From contig DAOKYY010000015.1 of NCBI GenBank assembly GCA_035325905.1, forward strand, positions 1 through 59,142: 59,142 nt of DNA. The letters are read 5' to 3'. The stretch is from DYGX01 sp035325905. GTDB lineage: Bacteria; Chloroflexota; Anaerolineae; Aggregatilineales; Aggregatilineaceae. The position numbers and the translations under genes were made by a program. The notes below the pieces were generated by a model. It made no database searches. It saw only the letters and a list, made by a program, of their open reading frames with translations, and was not told where the DNA came from. How positions within the stretch are numbered: position 1 is the first letter of the stretch; each line of letters starts with the position of its first letter. Positions 8,123 to 19,639 of the stretch are shown here, piece after piece.

Positions 8123-9667
8123 ATGGCACAAGTCACACAGGCCCGCTGGCAGAATCGATTGGACCTCGACTACGACCAGCTTAGCGGCAGATACTTCGGG
8201 ATCGGGGCGCTGCTAGCTGCCGCTCGGATGTTGTGGGCGATCGCGCGGACTTCCGGCCTGTTTGGCGCTCCACCGGACCCGGCGCTGGCCGATATCGAGG
8301 CCGCGCTCGGCGCGCTGCTGTGGGTCTACGCGGGCCTGGGTCTGATTGCCCTGATCGCGGTCGTGGTCAGCCGGGCGCAGCGCGCGGAGAATGTCTCCTC
8401 GACGCGCATCATCATCAATTACGCGGGCGTGCTGGTCTTTCTGTTCCTTTCCATCCGCGTCGTCTCGGTGGTGGAATCCCAAAATTACCCGATTGCGGTG
8501 TGGGGGCTGCAACTGACGAACGGGCTGGTGCTGGGCGGCGTCTATGCGCTGGTGGCGCTGGGCTACACGCTCGTCTACGGCATCCTGTTCATGATCAACT
8601 TCGCGCATGGTGAAGTGCTGGTGCTCGGCACCTACGGCGGCTATTTCGCGATGACCTATGTGATGGACCTCGGCGGGGGGGCCTTCGAGGTCGGCGCGGC
8701 GCAGGTGGCGGGCGTGCTGCTGCCGCTGTTGATCGCGGTCCTGTTCCTGCCGCTGGAGCTGCTGGTGTCGCGCGGTGGACGCGAGCGCAGCAGCGGCGCG
8801 CAGGTCAGCCCGACCTGGCTGCTGACCGTTTCCAGCCTGCCGGTGCGCTTCCTGGTGGGCGCCCTGGTCGGCTATGGGCTGCTTCAGGCGCTGGGCGGCT
8901 TCGCGCCGTATCTCTACCGGGTTGTGATCACCGTGCTGGGCCTGCTGTTTATCGTGGCGATGGGGATGCTGGCGTCGATGCTCGTGGCGATTGGGCTGGA
9001 GCGCGTCGCCTACCGCCCGCTGCGCCACGCCCCGCGCCTCACCCCGCTGATCAGCGCCATCGGCGCGTCGTTCTTCCTGCAACAGGCCATGCTCAATATC
9101 TTCGGACCGGGCCAGCGGTTCTACGTCCGTCCAAAGCTGATCGACGGCACGATTGACGTTCGCCTGGGCGACCTGGGCGTGGTCCCAGTCACCAAGACCG
9201 GCGTGATCATCGTGGTCGTGTCCATTCTGCTGATGATGCTGTTGTACGCGTTCGTGCAGCGTTCGAAGACGGGCCGCGCGATGCGCTCGGTCGCCGAGGA
9301 CAAGGACACCGCCGCGCTGATGGGCGTCGACGTTGACCGCGTGATCGTGGTCACTTTCGCCATTGGCGCGCTGCTGGCGGGCGCGGCGGGCGTGATGATG
9401 GGCTTCCACAACCTGTCGTTCAACTTCCGAACCGGCTTCATCCCCGGCCTGAAGGCGTTTACGGCGGCGGTGCTGGGCGGCATTGGCAACATCCCCGGCG
9501 CGATGTTCGGCGGCTTCTTTCTGGGGCTGGTCGAGGCGCTAGGCCCGACCATGCTCGGTATTCCGACCGAGTACAAAGACGTGATCGCGTTCGGGCTGCT
9601 GGTGCTGGTGCTGATCTTCCGTCCGACCGGTATCTTCGGCGAAGTGCTCTCGGAAAAGAAGGTCTAG
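8123..9667 (+). CDS. livH: LivH-type branched-chain amino acid ABC permease, enlarged
   Basis: A 514-aa membrane permease, against about 290-310 aa for the usual LivH. The family core begins near residue 128 (LQLTNGLVLGGVYALVALGY) and includes the NFAHGE motif. After that an extra stretch of about 110 residues with more hydrophobic segments interrupts the core before ERVAYRPLRHAPRLTPLI. The C-terminal EDKDTAALMGVDVDRVI and GGIGNIPGAMFGG motifs are standard and contact the ATPases. The ATG at 8123 has GGAG seven bases upstream; an ATG at 8111 is possible. It lies between the binding-protein gene and livM, which starts two bases after its stop. Confidence 0.88.
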   Translation: MAQVTQARWQNRLDLDYDQLSGRYFGIGALLAAARMLWAIARTSGLFGAPPDPALADIEAALGALLWVYAGLGLIALIAVVVSRAQRAENVSSTRIIINYAGVLVFLFLSIRVVSVVESQNYPIAVWGLQLTNGLVLGGVYALVALGYTLVYGILFMINFAHGEVLVLGTYGGYFAMTYVMDLGGGAFEVGAAQVAGVLLPLLIAVLFLPLELLVSRGGRERSSGAQVSPTWLLTVSSLPVRFLVGALVGYGLLQALGGFAPYLYRVVITVLGLLFIVAMGMLASMLVAIGLERVAYRPLRHAPRLTPLISAIGASFFLQQAMLNIFGPGQRFYVRPKLIDGTIDVRLGDLGVVPVTKTGVIIVVVSILLMMLLYAFVQRSKTGRAMRSVAEDKDTAALMGVDVDRVIVVTFAIGALLAGAAGVMMGFHNLSFNFRTGFIPGLKAFTAAVLGGIGNIPGAMFGGFFLGLVEALGPTMLGIPTEYKDVIAFGLLVLVLIFRPTGIFGEVLSEKKV

Positions 9668-9669
9668 CC

Positions 9670-12029
<2,360 letters not shown>

Positions 12030-12033
<4 letters not shown>

Positions 12034-12866
12034 GCGAACCGGCGCCCTCTCTCATGACCGCCGTCGATCCGCCCGTCCTCGAAGCGCGGGGCGTGACGAA
12101 ACGCTTTGGCGGGCTGATCGCGGTCGGAGACCTGGACATCGTCGTCTGCCGCAACCAGATCGCCAGCGTGATCGGCCCGAATGGCGCGGGCAAGACGACT
12201 CTGTTCAACTGCATCAGCGGCTTTTACACGCCGGAAGAAGGCGAAATTCTCTTCCAGGGGCATCCCATACACGGCCTGCGACCGGACCAGATCACGGCGC
12301 TCGGCATCGCGCGGACGTACCAGAATATCCACCTGTTCGCCGGGATGACCGCGATGGAGAACGTGCTGGTCGGGATTCACTCCAATCTGCGCGCGACTCC
12401 GCTCGGCGCGCTGCTCAGCATGCCGCTGACGCAGCAGGAAGAGGAAGCGGCGCTGGTCATGGCCTACGAGCTATTGGAGTTCATCGATCTCGACGCCGAG
12501 GCGGACACGCTGGCGACCAATCTCGCGTATGGCAGCCAGCGACGGCTGGAGATCGCGCGCGCCCTGGCGAGCAATCCCCGGCTGTTGTTGCTGGACGAGC
12601 CAACTGCTGGCATGAACCCGCAGGAAACCGAGGAGACGATGGTCTTCATCCGACGCCTGCGGGACGAGCGCGACCTGACCATCCTGCTGATCGAGCATGA
12701 TATGCACCTGGTGATGGAGATTTCCGACCAGGTGACAGTGCTCGACTACGGGCGGAAAATCTCGGAAGGCACGCCGGAGCAGGTTCAGCGCGATCCGCTG
12801 GTGATCGAGGCGTACCTGGGCGCTCCGGCGGATGAGCTGGTTTCGGGGTTCCTGGGCAGCGAATAA
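12030..12866 (+). CDS. livG: LivG-type ABC transporter ATP-binding protein
   Basis: A 278-aa cytoplasmic ATPase that drives the Liv-type importer. It has Walker A GPNGAGKTT, the Q-loop, the signature-like LAYGSQRRLEIARAL (where LSYG replaces the usual LSGGQ, typical of LivG), Walker B LLLLDEPTAGMNP and the switch His in LIEHDMHLV. The C-terminal EAYLGA ending is diagnostic for the family. Its ATG overlaps the livM stop in an ATGA-type junction. LivF follows 22 bases later; the two ATPases are expected to form a heterodimer. Confidence 0.95.
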
Positions 12867-12888
12867 GCGCAGGCGAAGGACAGCGGCG

Positions 12889-13602
<714 letters not shown>

Positions 13603-13614
13603 GGGGCGGCGGTG

Positions 13615-14151
13615 ATGAGGACCCGGCGGGGAATGCGGTTCTTCGGGGCGCTGTCGCTGCTGCTGATCGCGGGGGCTGCGCTGGCCGCCTGCGGCGCGAC
13701 GCCCCGCGCCGAAGCGGAAAAACTCGTCAGCTTCATCCCGGACGAGTATAACGACTGGGAGCGCGACGATGACGACACCGTCCGCCTGCGCTCGGACACA
13801 GTCTTTTCCATCGGGCATGTCACGCTGATCTACGAAGGCCCCGACGACGCGCTGGCCTACATCGTGGTCGAGGCGCATGGCAGCGACGATGCGGCAGAGG
13901 TTGCCGCGACCAAGCGCCTGCGCGAATGGCAGCTTCAGGGGCTGACGATCGAGGCCAACCGCGCGCCGCAGCGCGTCACCGCCGACGTGGCGCAAACCGA
14001 CCGCGTGCGCTATGCCTTGCTGCGCGAGGGTTCGACCGTCGTCGAGATTGACGCGATTGCGGCTGAAGGCGAGGCGCCGGTGAGCGACGAGGCGTTCGAG
14101 GACCTGCTGTTCCTGGTGCGCAACGCGTTCGTGCGTATGGCGGAAAGCTGA
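13615..14151 (+). CDS. Small predicted lipoprotein
   Basis: A 178-aa secreted lipoprotein with no family I recognise. The N-terminus has Arg residues, a hydrophobic core and the lipobox LAAC near residues 23-26, so it should be lipid-anchored outside the membrane. The mature part is acidic, with mixed alpha/beta character, and looks like a compact single domain. It begins 12 bases after the LivF stop and so may be the last gene of the Liv operon; a GTG three bases upstream of the chosen ATG is an alternative start. Its role with the importer is unknown. Confidence 0.75.
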   Translation: MRTRRGMRFFGALSLLLIAGAALAACGATPRAEAEKLVSFIPDEYNDWERDDDDTVRLRSDTVFSIGHVTLIYEGPDDALAYIVVEAHGSDDAAEVAATKRLREWQLQGLTIEANRAPQRVTADVAQTDRVRYALLREGSTVVEIDAIAAEGEAPVSDEAFEDLLFLVRNAFVRMAES

Positions 14152-14170
14152 CGGCGGAGAGCCGCTACAA

Positions 14171-14207
14171 GCAGCCCAAAGCAGAGAAGAGCAGCAAAAA
14201 GAGCAGC
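14171..14207 (+). repeat. AAAGCAGC-type array on the left side of the assembly gap
   Basis: Purine-rich repeats of the AGCAG/AAGAGCAGC type lie 20 bases after the lipoprotein stop and run directly into the gap. The same kind of sequence, in inverted orientation, stands on the right side of the gap at 14308-14353. The repeat is probably why the assembly broke here. Confidence 0.6.
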
Positions 14208-14307
14208 NNNNNNNNNNNNNNNNNNNNNNNNNNNNNNNNNNNNNNNNNNNNNNNNNNNNNNNNNNNNNNNNNNNNNNNNNNNNNNNNNNNNNNNNNNNNN
14301 NNNNNNN
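14208..14307. other. Scaffold gap of 100 N
   Basis: Exactly 100 unknown bases, the conventional size for a gap of unknown length. The true distance and content between the lipoprotein gene and the UroD-family gene are not known. The linkage of the left 14 kb to the rest relies on scaffolding. Confidence 0.98.
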
Positions 14308-14353
14308 TCTGCTTTTGATCTGTATTTCGCTGTTCTTCGCTGCTTTTCTGCTT
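14308..14353 (-). repeat. AAAGCAGC-type array on the right side of the assembly gap
   Basis: On the minus strand this reads as AAGCAGAAAAGCAGCGAAG followed by more degenerate AACAGC and AAAGCAGA units, just downstream of the UroD-family gene that ends at 14362. It mirrors the array left of the gap, so the gap may hide a longer inverted or tandem repeat. Confidence 0.6.
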
Positions 14354-14361
14354 GCCGCCGC

Positions 14362-15516
14362 TTAACCGTACTGCCCGTACAACTCTGCGGCCTCGGTCAT
14401 GGCGTTGATGTTTTCGAGCGGCGTGCCGGGCGGGATGTTGCTGCCATCCTGGATGATCAGGCCGCGAAAGTGCGCCAGCTTCTCGATCACCCGGCGCGTC
14501 GCCTCGCGCACCTGCTCCGGCGTGCCCGTGTGGATCAGCATCGGGTTGATGTTGCCGATCAGCACGACGCGCCCGCCCATCACCTCCGCCACGCGGTCGA
14601 GATCGATCTGGTAGCCGAAGCCCTGGAACTCGTGGATTTGCAGGTCGTCGCGGAAGATTTCAAGCAGGTGATCGGCTTTGCCGCACATATGCAGGCTAAC
14701 GCGCCCATCGAAGTTGAAGCGCAGGCGCTGCTCGTCGGGTAGCAGGATGTCGCGGAAGGTGCGCGCCGAGAGCGAGACTGCCAGGTCGTCGGTCCAGGCC
14801 AGCTCGCGCGGCTCCGGCAGCCCTTCTTCGTGGTGGCAAAAGTCGAGCCAGGCGATGAGCTTGTCGGTGACGATGCGGATCAGCTCGCGCGCGAAGTCGG
14901 GCCGCTCCAGCACGTCGGCGAACAGCTCGATTTGCCCGCGCACGTCGGCGGCCACGCCGAACGGGCCGTCCGAGGTGTGGGTCAGCGCCGGGTTCGCGCC
15001 AGGATAGAACACCTCGCCGCCCTGGAAGCGCACCGGGTACTGGTCCGCCACCTCGATCATGCGGCGGCGGTACTCGATCTGGCGCGCGTTCAGCCCGGTG
15101 TGGACAAAATCAATCGCCTCCAGCGCGCGCAGGTCGGCGTCATCCTTCACCCAGCCGGGGCCGACCCAGGGGATGTCGTCGTCCGGGAAGACCACCTCGA
15201 CGCCCAGGCTGCCGGCCTCGAAGGTGTTCTGGAAGTCGGTCCAGGCGCCCGTCCACGGCCCGGTGATGCTGTGCGCGTCGGTGCGGACGTTTTCCAGCAG
15301 CCATTTCTGGCACAAAATCTGCGTGCGGAGCATAGTCTCCGGGTCGGCGTAATAATCACGGAAGCGCACGCCGACCTTCGGAATCAGGAAACGGTGCGCG
15401 ATAGCCGGGATGACTGGCACGCGGTCGGGCGTCTCGAAGCGCTTGGCCTGCTTGACACGCGCGCGCCGCGCCTCGATCTCCTCAATCGGAACGGCGATCT
15501 CGATGACTTCCGGCAT
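14362..15516 (-). CDS. Uroporphyrinogen decarboxylase family protein (UroD-like)
   Basis: A 384-aa TIM-barrel protein of the UroD/MtaA superfamily. It is not a standard HemE: it lacks the HemE N-terminal substrate motif and begins with a long helix-rich segment (RRARVKQAKRFETPDRVPVI). Near the C-terminus, SLHMCGKADHLLEIF gives the His-x-Cys of the zinc site seen in methyltransferase members. The expected second Cys is replaced: the strand before PGTPLENINAM reads QDGSNIP. Zinc binding and methyl transfer are therefore doubtful. It is divergent from the alpha-mannosidase operon, which carries a second UroD-family gene. The role in glycan use is unknown. Confidence 0.8.
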   Translation of the reverse strand: MPEVIEIAVPIEEIEARRARVKQAKRFETPDRVPVIPAIAHRFLIPKVGVRFRDYYADPETMLRTQILCQKWLLENVRTDAHSITGPWTGAWTDFQNTFEAGSLGVEVVFPDDDIPWVGPGWVKDDADLRALEAIDFVHTGLNARQIEYRRRMIEVADQYPVRFQGGEVFYPGANPALTHTSDGPFGVAADVRGQIELFADVLERPDFARELIRIVTDKLIAWLDFCHHEEGLPEPRELAWTDDLAVSLSARTFRDILLPDEQRLRFNFDGRVSLHMCGKADHLLEIFRDDLQIHEFQGFGYQIDLDRVAEVMGGRVVLIGNINPMLIHTGTPEQVREATRRVIEKLAHFRGLIIQDGSNIPPGTPLENINAMTEAAELYGQYG

Positions 15517-15573
15517 GGCTCAGGCTCACTCGTGGGCGCAGAAAGTTCAGGGTCGCAGGGCGGCGCGCGCCCC

Positions 15574-15579
15574 ATTATA
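15574..15579 (-). promoter_or_regulatory. -10 element for the leftward UroD-family gene
   Basis: A perfect TATAAT on the minus strand lies 58 bases before the UroD-family ATG. No good -35 is visible at 16-18 bases, so an activator or a weak -35 would be needed. The surrounding 15517-15739 spacer also holds the mannosidase promoter and operator. Confidence 0.45.
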
Positions 15580-15661
15580 GCCCGGCGCAGGGGAAAAGCG
15601 CACGCTGCTTACGACAGTCGATGGCGCATTAATCGGTATTGACTCGCGCGCCAGAGCATAC

Positions 15662-15701
15662 ATGACAGGCAGGCGCGGATAGGCTATGATAATACGTATT
15701 A
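15662..15701 (+). promoter_or_regulatory. Promoter with overlapping TAATACGTATTA operator, alpha-mannosidase operon
   Basis: ATGACA (15662-15667), a 17-base spacer and TATGAT (15685-15690) form a sigma-70-type promoter. The perfect 12-bp palindrome TAATACGTATTA (15690-15701) starts in the last base of the -10 and covers the start point, where a bound repressor would block transcription. The same TACGTATTAA sequence recurs at 25194-25203, next to the LacI gene, and a variant lies at 25949-25962. The start codon follows 39 bases downstream. Confidence 0.65.
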
Positions 15702-15739
15702 AGAACGGCTTTTTTCCCGTAAAAGGACAAGACTCCACG

Positions 15740-18463
15740 ATGAAACCCTTTCACGCCACGCTCGTCAGCCACACGCACTGGGACCGCGCCTGGTACGTGA
15801 CCTTCCAGGAGTACCGCATCCGGCTGGTGCGGCTGGTCGACCGGCTGCTCAGGCTGCTGGACGAAAACCCGGAATTCCGCGTGTTCATGCTCGACGGGCA
15901 GATGAGCGTGCTCGAAGACTACCTGGAAGTGCGCCCGGAGCGCGCCGCCGAACTTCAGGCGCACACCCGCGCCGGGCGCGTGCAGGTCGGGCCGTGGTAC
16001 GTGCTGGCCGACGAGTTCCTGGTCAGCCCGGAGTCGCTGGTGCGCAACCTGATGTTGGGCCGCAAAATGGGCGAGCCGTATGGCGGCGTAATGCCGATTG
16101 GCTACGTGCCGGACGGCTTCGGGCATATCGCGCAGCTTCCGCAGATTTTGCGCGGCTTCGGGCTGGACAACGCGTTCTTCTGGCGCGGCACGGGCGCGGA
16201 AGGCGACCGCCTGGGCACCGAGTTCACCTGGCGCGCGCCGGACGGCTCGTGCGTGACGACGATTCTGATGCCGTGGGGCTACCACAACGTCACCAACCTG
16301 GGCTACGGCATCCACTGGGGCGACGTGTCCCAGATGGAGTTCGACTGGGACCTCGCGCAGCAGAAGATCGAGCGCGCCATCGAAGCCTTGAAGCCGATGG
16401 CGAACACCGGCGCGCTGCTGCTGATGAACGGCATCGACCACGCCGAGGCCGAGCCGCGTATCCCGGAGATCATCCGCCGCGCCAACGAGCGCCTCGAAGA
16501 GGTCGAAATCCATCACGGCACGCTGGCCGAACACCTGTATCGCGTGCGCGCGTCCGGCGTGGACCTGCCGCGCTTCGAGGGCGAGTTCCGCTGGGGCCGC
16601 TATTCCGAAATTTTGCAGGGCGTCTATTCGACGCGTATCCACCTCAAGCAGCAGAACCACGCTGGGGAAGTGCTGCTCGAACGTTATCTGGAGCCGCTGG
16701 CGGCGCTGGCGTGGCTGTCTGGCGGGGACGTGCCGGAAGGGACGCCCGCGCTGATCGCGCAGGCGTGGCGCTGGCTGCTGCTCAATCACCCGCACGACGA
16801 CATGTACGGCAGCGGCATCGACGAGGTCCACCATGAGATGCTCTACCGCTTCAGCCAGTCGCGCCAGATCGCTGACGCGCTGGTGCGCGACAGCCTGCGC
16901 CAGCTTGCGCGCCAGGTCGATTTCAGCGCGCAGACTGGGACGCCGCTGCTCGCCTATAACCCGCTCGGCTGGGACCGCGACGAGATGATCGAAGCGCGGA
17001 TTGAGTTCGAGCACGACGACCCGGCGGCGGACGATTTCCAGATCGTGGACGCAGCGAGGCGTGTCATCCCGCACCAGGTCATCGGCGACGAGCAGAAGTT
17101 CTGGATGGAAGTGCTGAAAGCGAACCGCAAGCGCGTGGTCCACGCGCTGTTCCCGGCGCGGGTGCCGGGGATGGGCTACACGACGTTCTACGCGCAGCCA
17201 CGTAGCGTCGATGGTGCGGCCCCGGCGACCGATCTGGTTGTGAGCGAGCGCGGCGCGGAGAATCGTTTCTTGAGCTTCACCATCGCCGATGACGGCGGCC
17301 TGACCGTCACCGACAAGCAGACCGGCGCGACCTACGCGGGCCTGCACCATTTCTTCGACGTGGAAGACGCGGGCGACGAGTATACCTTCTGCCCGCTGCC
17401 GGAGCACAGCGAGACGATCAGCACGGTCGGGCAGCCGGCGAGCATCACGCGCGGCGAGGCGGGACCATGCCTCGCCGCGTTCACCATCACGCGGGAGATG
17501 CAGATTCCGGTGTCTCTCGGCGACGATCGCCAGCGCCGCTCGGCCGAGCGCGTCAGCCTGCCGGTCAAGTCCGAACTTCATCTATACGCGGGGACGCGCG
17601 GCCTCTACATCACCACCGAGATCGACAACCGGGCGCGCGACCACAAGCTGACGGTTAACTTCCCGACCGGCTTGCAGGTCGAGCAGGCCCACGTCGACGC
17701 CTCGTATATGGTCGCCGCGCGCGATCTGGCGCTGCCCGACTCGGCCGGCTGGGTCGAGGACCCGACCGCGCTCATGCACCAGCGCGCCTTCACCGATCTG
17801 AGCGACGGCGCGCGCGGGCTGGCGGTGCTGAACCGCGGCCTGCCCTCGGTCGAAGTCACCGAAGACGGCACGATTGCGCTGACGCTGCTGCGCGCGGTCG
17901 GGTGGCTCGCGCGCGATGACCTGTGGGTGCGGCGGATCGCGGCGGGGCCGCTGGTGCCGACCCCCGGCGCGCAATGCCCCGGCCCGTACCGCTACCAGTA
18001 CGCGATTCTGCCGCACGCGGGGGACTGGCGCGCGGTCTACCCGGTGGCGTATAACTACAACGCGCTGGTGATGGCCCGCCGCGCCGACACGCACCCCGGC
18101 CTGGAGCTGCACGATATGAACATCACGCGTGACGACCCGGCCCGCGTGCGCGCGATCCCCTGGCCGCGTAGCGGGCATTTGCCGGCGGCGCTACGCGCGA
18201 TCGCGGTCGAGCCGAAGGAACTCGTCCTCAGCGCGGTGCGCCGTAGCGAGCGCGACACGCTGATCGTGCGCTGCTACAACATCACGCGTGAGCCGGTGCG
18301 CGGCGCGATCCGCTGCGGGCTGCCGGTCCGCGAGGCGTACCGCACGAACCTGGCCGAGGACCGACTCAACGCGCTCGCCCTCGACGGCGGCGCGGTCACG
18401 GTCGAGGCGCGCGGCGGCGAGGTGATCACGCTGGAGTTCGTGCCGGAAGGAGCGCAGGGCTGA
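15740..18463 (+). CDS. Alpha-mannosidase, glycoside hydrolase family 38
   Basis: A 907-aa retaining alpha-mannosidase of family GH38. The N-terminal barrel has HTHWDRAWY; His13 and Asp15 should bind the catalytic zinc. Asp125 in GYVPDGFGHIAQLPQ is the expected nucleophile. NHPHDDMYGSGIDEVHHEM holds a further metal-binding His and fits the middle of the catalytic part. The remainder is the usual beta-sandwich region. No signal peptide is present, so it acts in the cytoplasm on imported mannosides. I chose ATG 15740 because the family begins right there and AAAGGA lies upstream. It overlaps the next gene by one base. Confidence 0.93.
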   Translation: MKPFHATLVSHTHWDRAWYVTFQEYRIRLVRLVDRLLRLLDENPEFRVFMLDGQMSVLEDYLEVRPERAAELQAHTRAGRVQVGPWYVLADEFLVSPESLVRNLMLGRKMGEPYGGVMPIGYVPDGFGHIAQLPQILRGFGLDNAFFWRGTGAEGDRLGTEFTWRAPDGSCVTTILMPWGYHNVTNLGYGIHWGDVSQMEFDWDLAQQKIERAIEALKPMANTGALLLMNGIDHAEAEPRIPEIIRRANERLEEVEIHHGTLAEHLYRVRASGVDLPRFEGEFRWGRYSEILQGVYSTRIHLKQQNHAGEVLLERYLEPLAALAWLSGGDVPEGTPALIAQAWRWLLLNHPHDDMYGSGIDEVHHEMLYRFSQSRQIADALVRDSLRQLARQVDFSAQTGTPLLAYNPLGWDRDEMIEARIEFEHDDPAADDFQIVDAARRVIPHQVIGDEQKFWMEVLKANRKRVVHALFPARVPGMGYTTFYAQPRSVDGAAPATDLVVSERGAENRFLSFTIADDGGLTVTDKQTGATYAGLHHFFDVEDAGDEYTFCPLPEHSETISTVGQPASITRGEAGPCLAAFTITREMQIPVSLGDDRQRRSAERVSLPVKSELHLYAGTRGLYITTEIDNRARDHKLTVNFPTGLQVEQAHVDASYMVAARDLALPDSAGWVEDPTALMHQRAFTDLSDGARGLAVLNRGLPSVEVTEDGTIALTLLRAVGWLARDDLWVRRIAAGPLVPTPGAQCPGPYRYQYAILPHAGDWRAVYPVAYNYNALVMARRADTHPGLELHDMNITRDDPARVRAIPWPRSGHLPAALRAIAVEPKELVLSAVRRSERDTLIVRCYNITREPVRGAIRCGLPVREAYRTNLAEDRLNALALDGGAVTVEARGGEVITLEFVPEGAQG

Positions 18464-19635
18464 TGGCGGAGATGACCCCCAAGCAGCGGATGGTTACGGC
18501 GCTGGACGGCGGCCAGCCGGACCGCCTGCCGGTGACGACGCACCACGTCCAGCCCTACTTCCTCGACAAATACCTGGGCGGGATGGATTACCAGGATTTC
18601 TTCGATGCGTTCGGCTTCGACGCGATCCGCTGGGTCGTGCCGTACAAAGCCGACACGTCACGCGGGGAGTACCACGACCCGACGCAGACCAGCGTCCACC
18701 CGCTCGACCTGACGCACCGCGTCGTCTCGGACGCGTGGCGCATCGAGCCGGAGCCGATCCCCGACTCGGAATACCGCACCACGCGCTATCGCTTCGTGAC
18801 GCCGGGCGGCACGCTCTCGATGGTCTTGCAGGGCAACGCTTACACCGATTGGGTGGTCGAGCCGCTGATCAAGAATCCGCGTGACATCGACCTGATCGCC
18901 GCCTACGTCACGCACCCGAAATGCGACGTGGCGCGCGTCAACGCCGCGGCGGACGAGTTCGGCGAGCGCGGTCTGATTCGCGGGCACATCGCCTACTTCG
19001 ACATCTACGGGCAGCCGGGCTGCTGGCAGGACGCGGTCGAGCTGGTCGGCACCGAGAAGCTGATCCTGGCGACTTACGACGACCCGGAGTGGGTCCACGA
19101 GCTGCTGAAAATCTTGCAGGAGCGCAAGAAGACGTTTATCCGCTCGCTGGCAGGCGCGCGCTACGACGTGCTGGAATTGGGCGGCGGCGCGGCGTCATCG
19201 ACCGTGATCTCGCCCAAGATTTTCGACCGTTTCGTCGCGCCTTACGACGCCGAGCTGATCGACTTGGCGCACTCGGTCGGGCAGCGGATCGTCTACCACA
19301 CCTGCGGCGGGATGATGCCTTTTCTGGAACGCATCGCGGATATGGAGCCTGACGCGATGGAGACCTTCACCCCGCCGGACATGGGCGGCGATATGCGGCT
19401 GGCCGAGGCCAAGCAGCGCATCGGCGATCGCGTCTGCATGATCGGCGGCTTCGACCAGTTTCACTTCTTCACCGGCTGCACGCCGGAGCAGACGCGCGCC
19501 GAAGTGCGCCGCTGCTTCGAGGCGGCGGGCGCGGGCGGCGGCTACATCCTCTGCCCGTCCGATCACTTTTTCGACGCCGGGCCGGACCTGCTGCGCGCCT
19601 TCGTGGACGAGGCGCGCCGCTGCGTCTACGCCTGA
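18463..19635 (+). CDS. Uroporphyrinogen decarboxylase family protein (MtaA-like zinc motif)
   Basis: A 390-aa UroD/MtaA superfamily TIM-barrel protein. Unlike the paralogue at 14362-15516 it keeps a full candidate zinc site: YHTCGGMMPFLE gives His-x-Cys and GGYILCPSDHFF gives the distal Cys, as in methylcobamide methyltransferases. It begins at the last base of the mannosidase stop (TGATG) and so belongs to that operon. No corrinoid protein gene is nearby. A role in removing methyl groups from methylated sugars is possible but only inference; many such carbohydrate-linked UroD-like proteins have no assigned function. Confidence 0.82.
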   Translation: MAEMTPKQRMVTALDGGQPDRLPVTTHHVQPYFLDKYLGGMDYQDFFDAFGFDAIRWVVPYKADTSRGEYHDPTQTSVHPLDLTHRVVSDAWRIEPEPIPDSEYRTTRYRFVTPGGTLSMVLQGNAYTDWVVEPLIKNPRDIDLIAAYVTHPKCDVARVNAAADEFGERGLIRGHIAYFDIYGQPGCWQDAVELVGTEKLILATYDDPEWVHELLKILQERKKTFIRSLAGARYDVLELGGGAASSTVISPKIFDRFVAPYDAELIDLAHSVGQRIVYHTCGGMMPFLERIADMEPDAMETFTPPDMGGDMRLAEAKQRIGDRVCMIGGFDQFHFFTGCTPEQTRAEVRRCFEAAGAGGGYILCPSDHFFDAGPDLLRAFVDEARRCVYA

Positions 19636-19639
19636 CGGG

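Noticed and set aside
14208..14307. An insertion sequence hidden in the gap
   Set aside because: The flanks show only low-complexity repeats and no transposase ends, so nothing supports an insertion sequence.
15629..17581. A 650-codon open frame antisense to the alpha-mannosidase
   Set aside because: It has shadow-frame composition and no recognisable motif; the GH38 gene on the other strand is certain.
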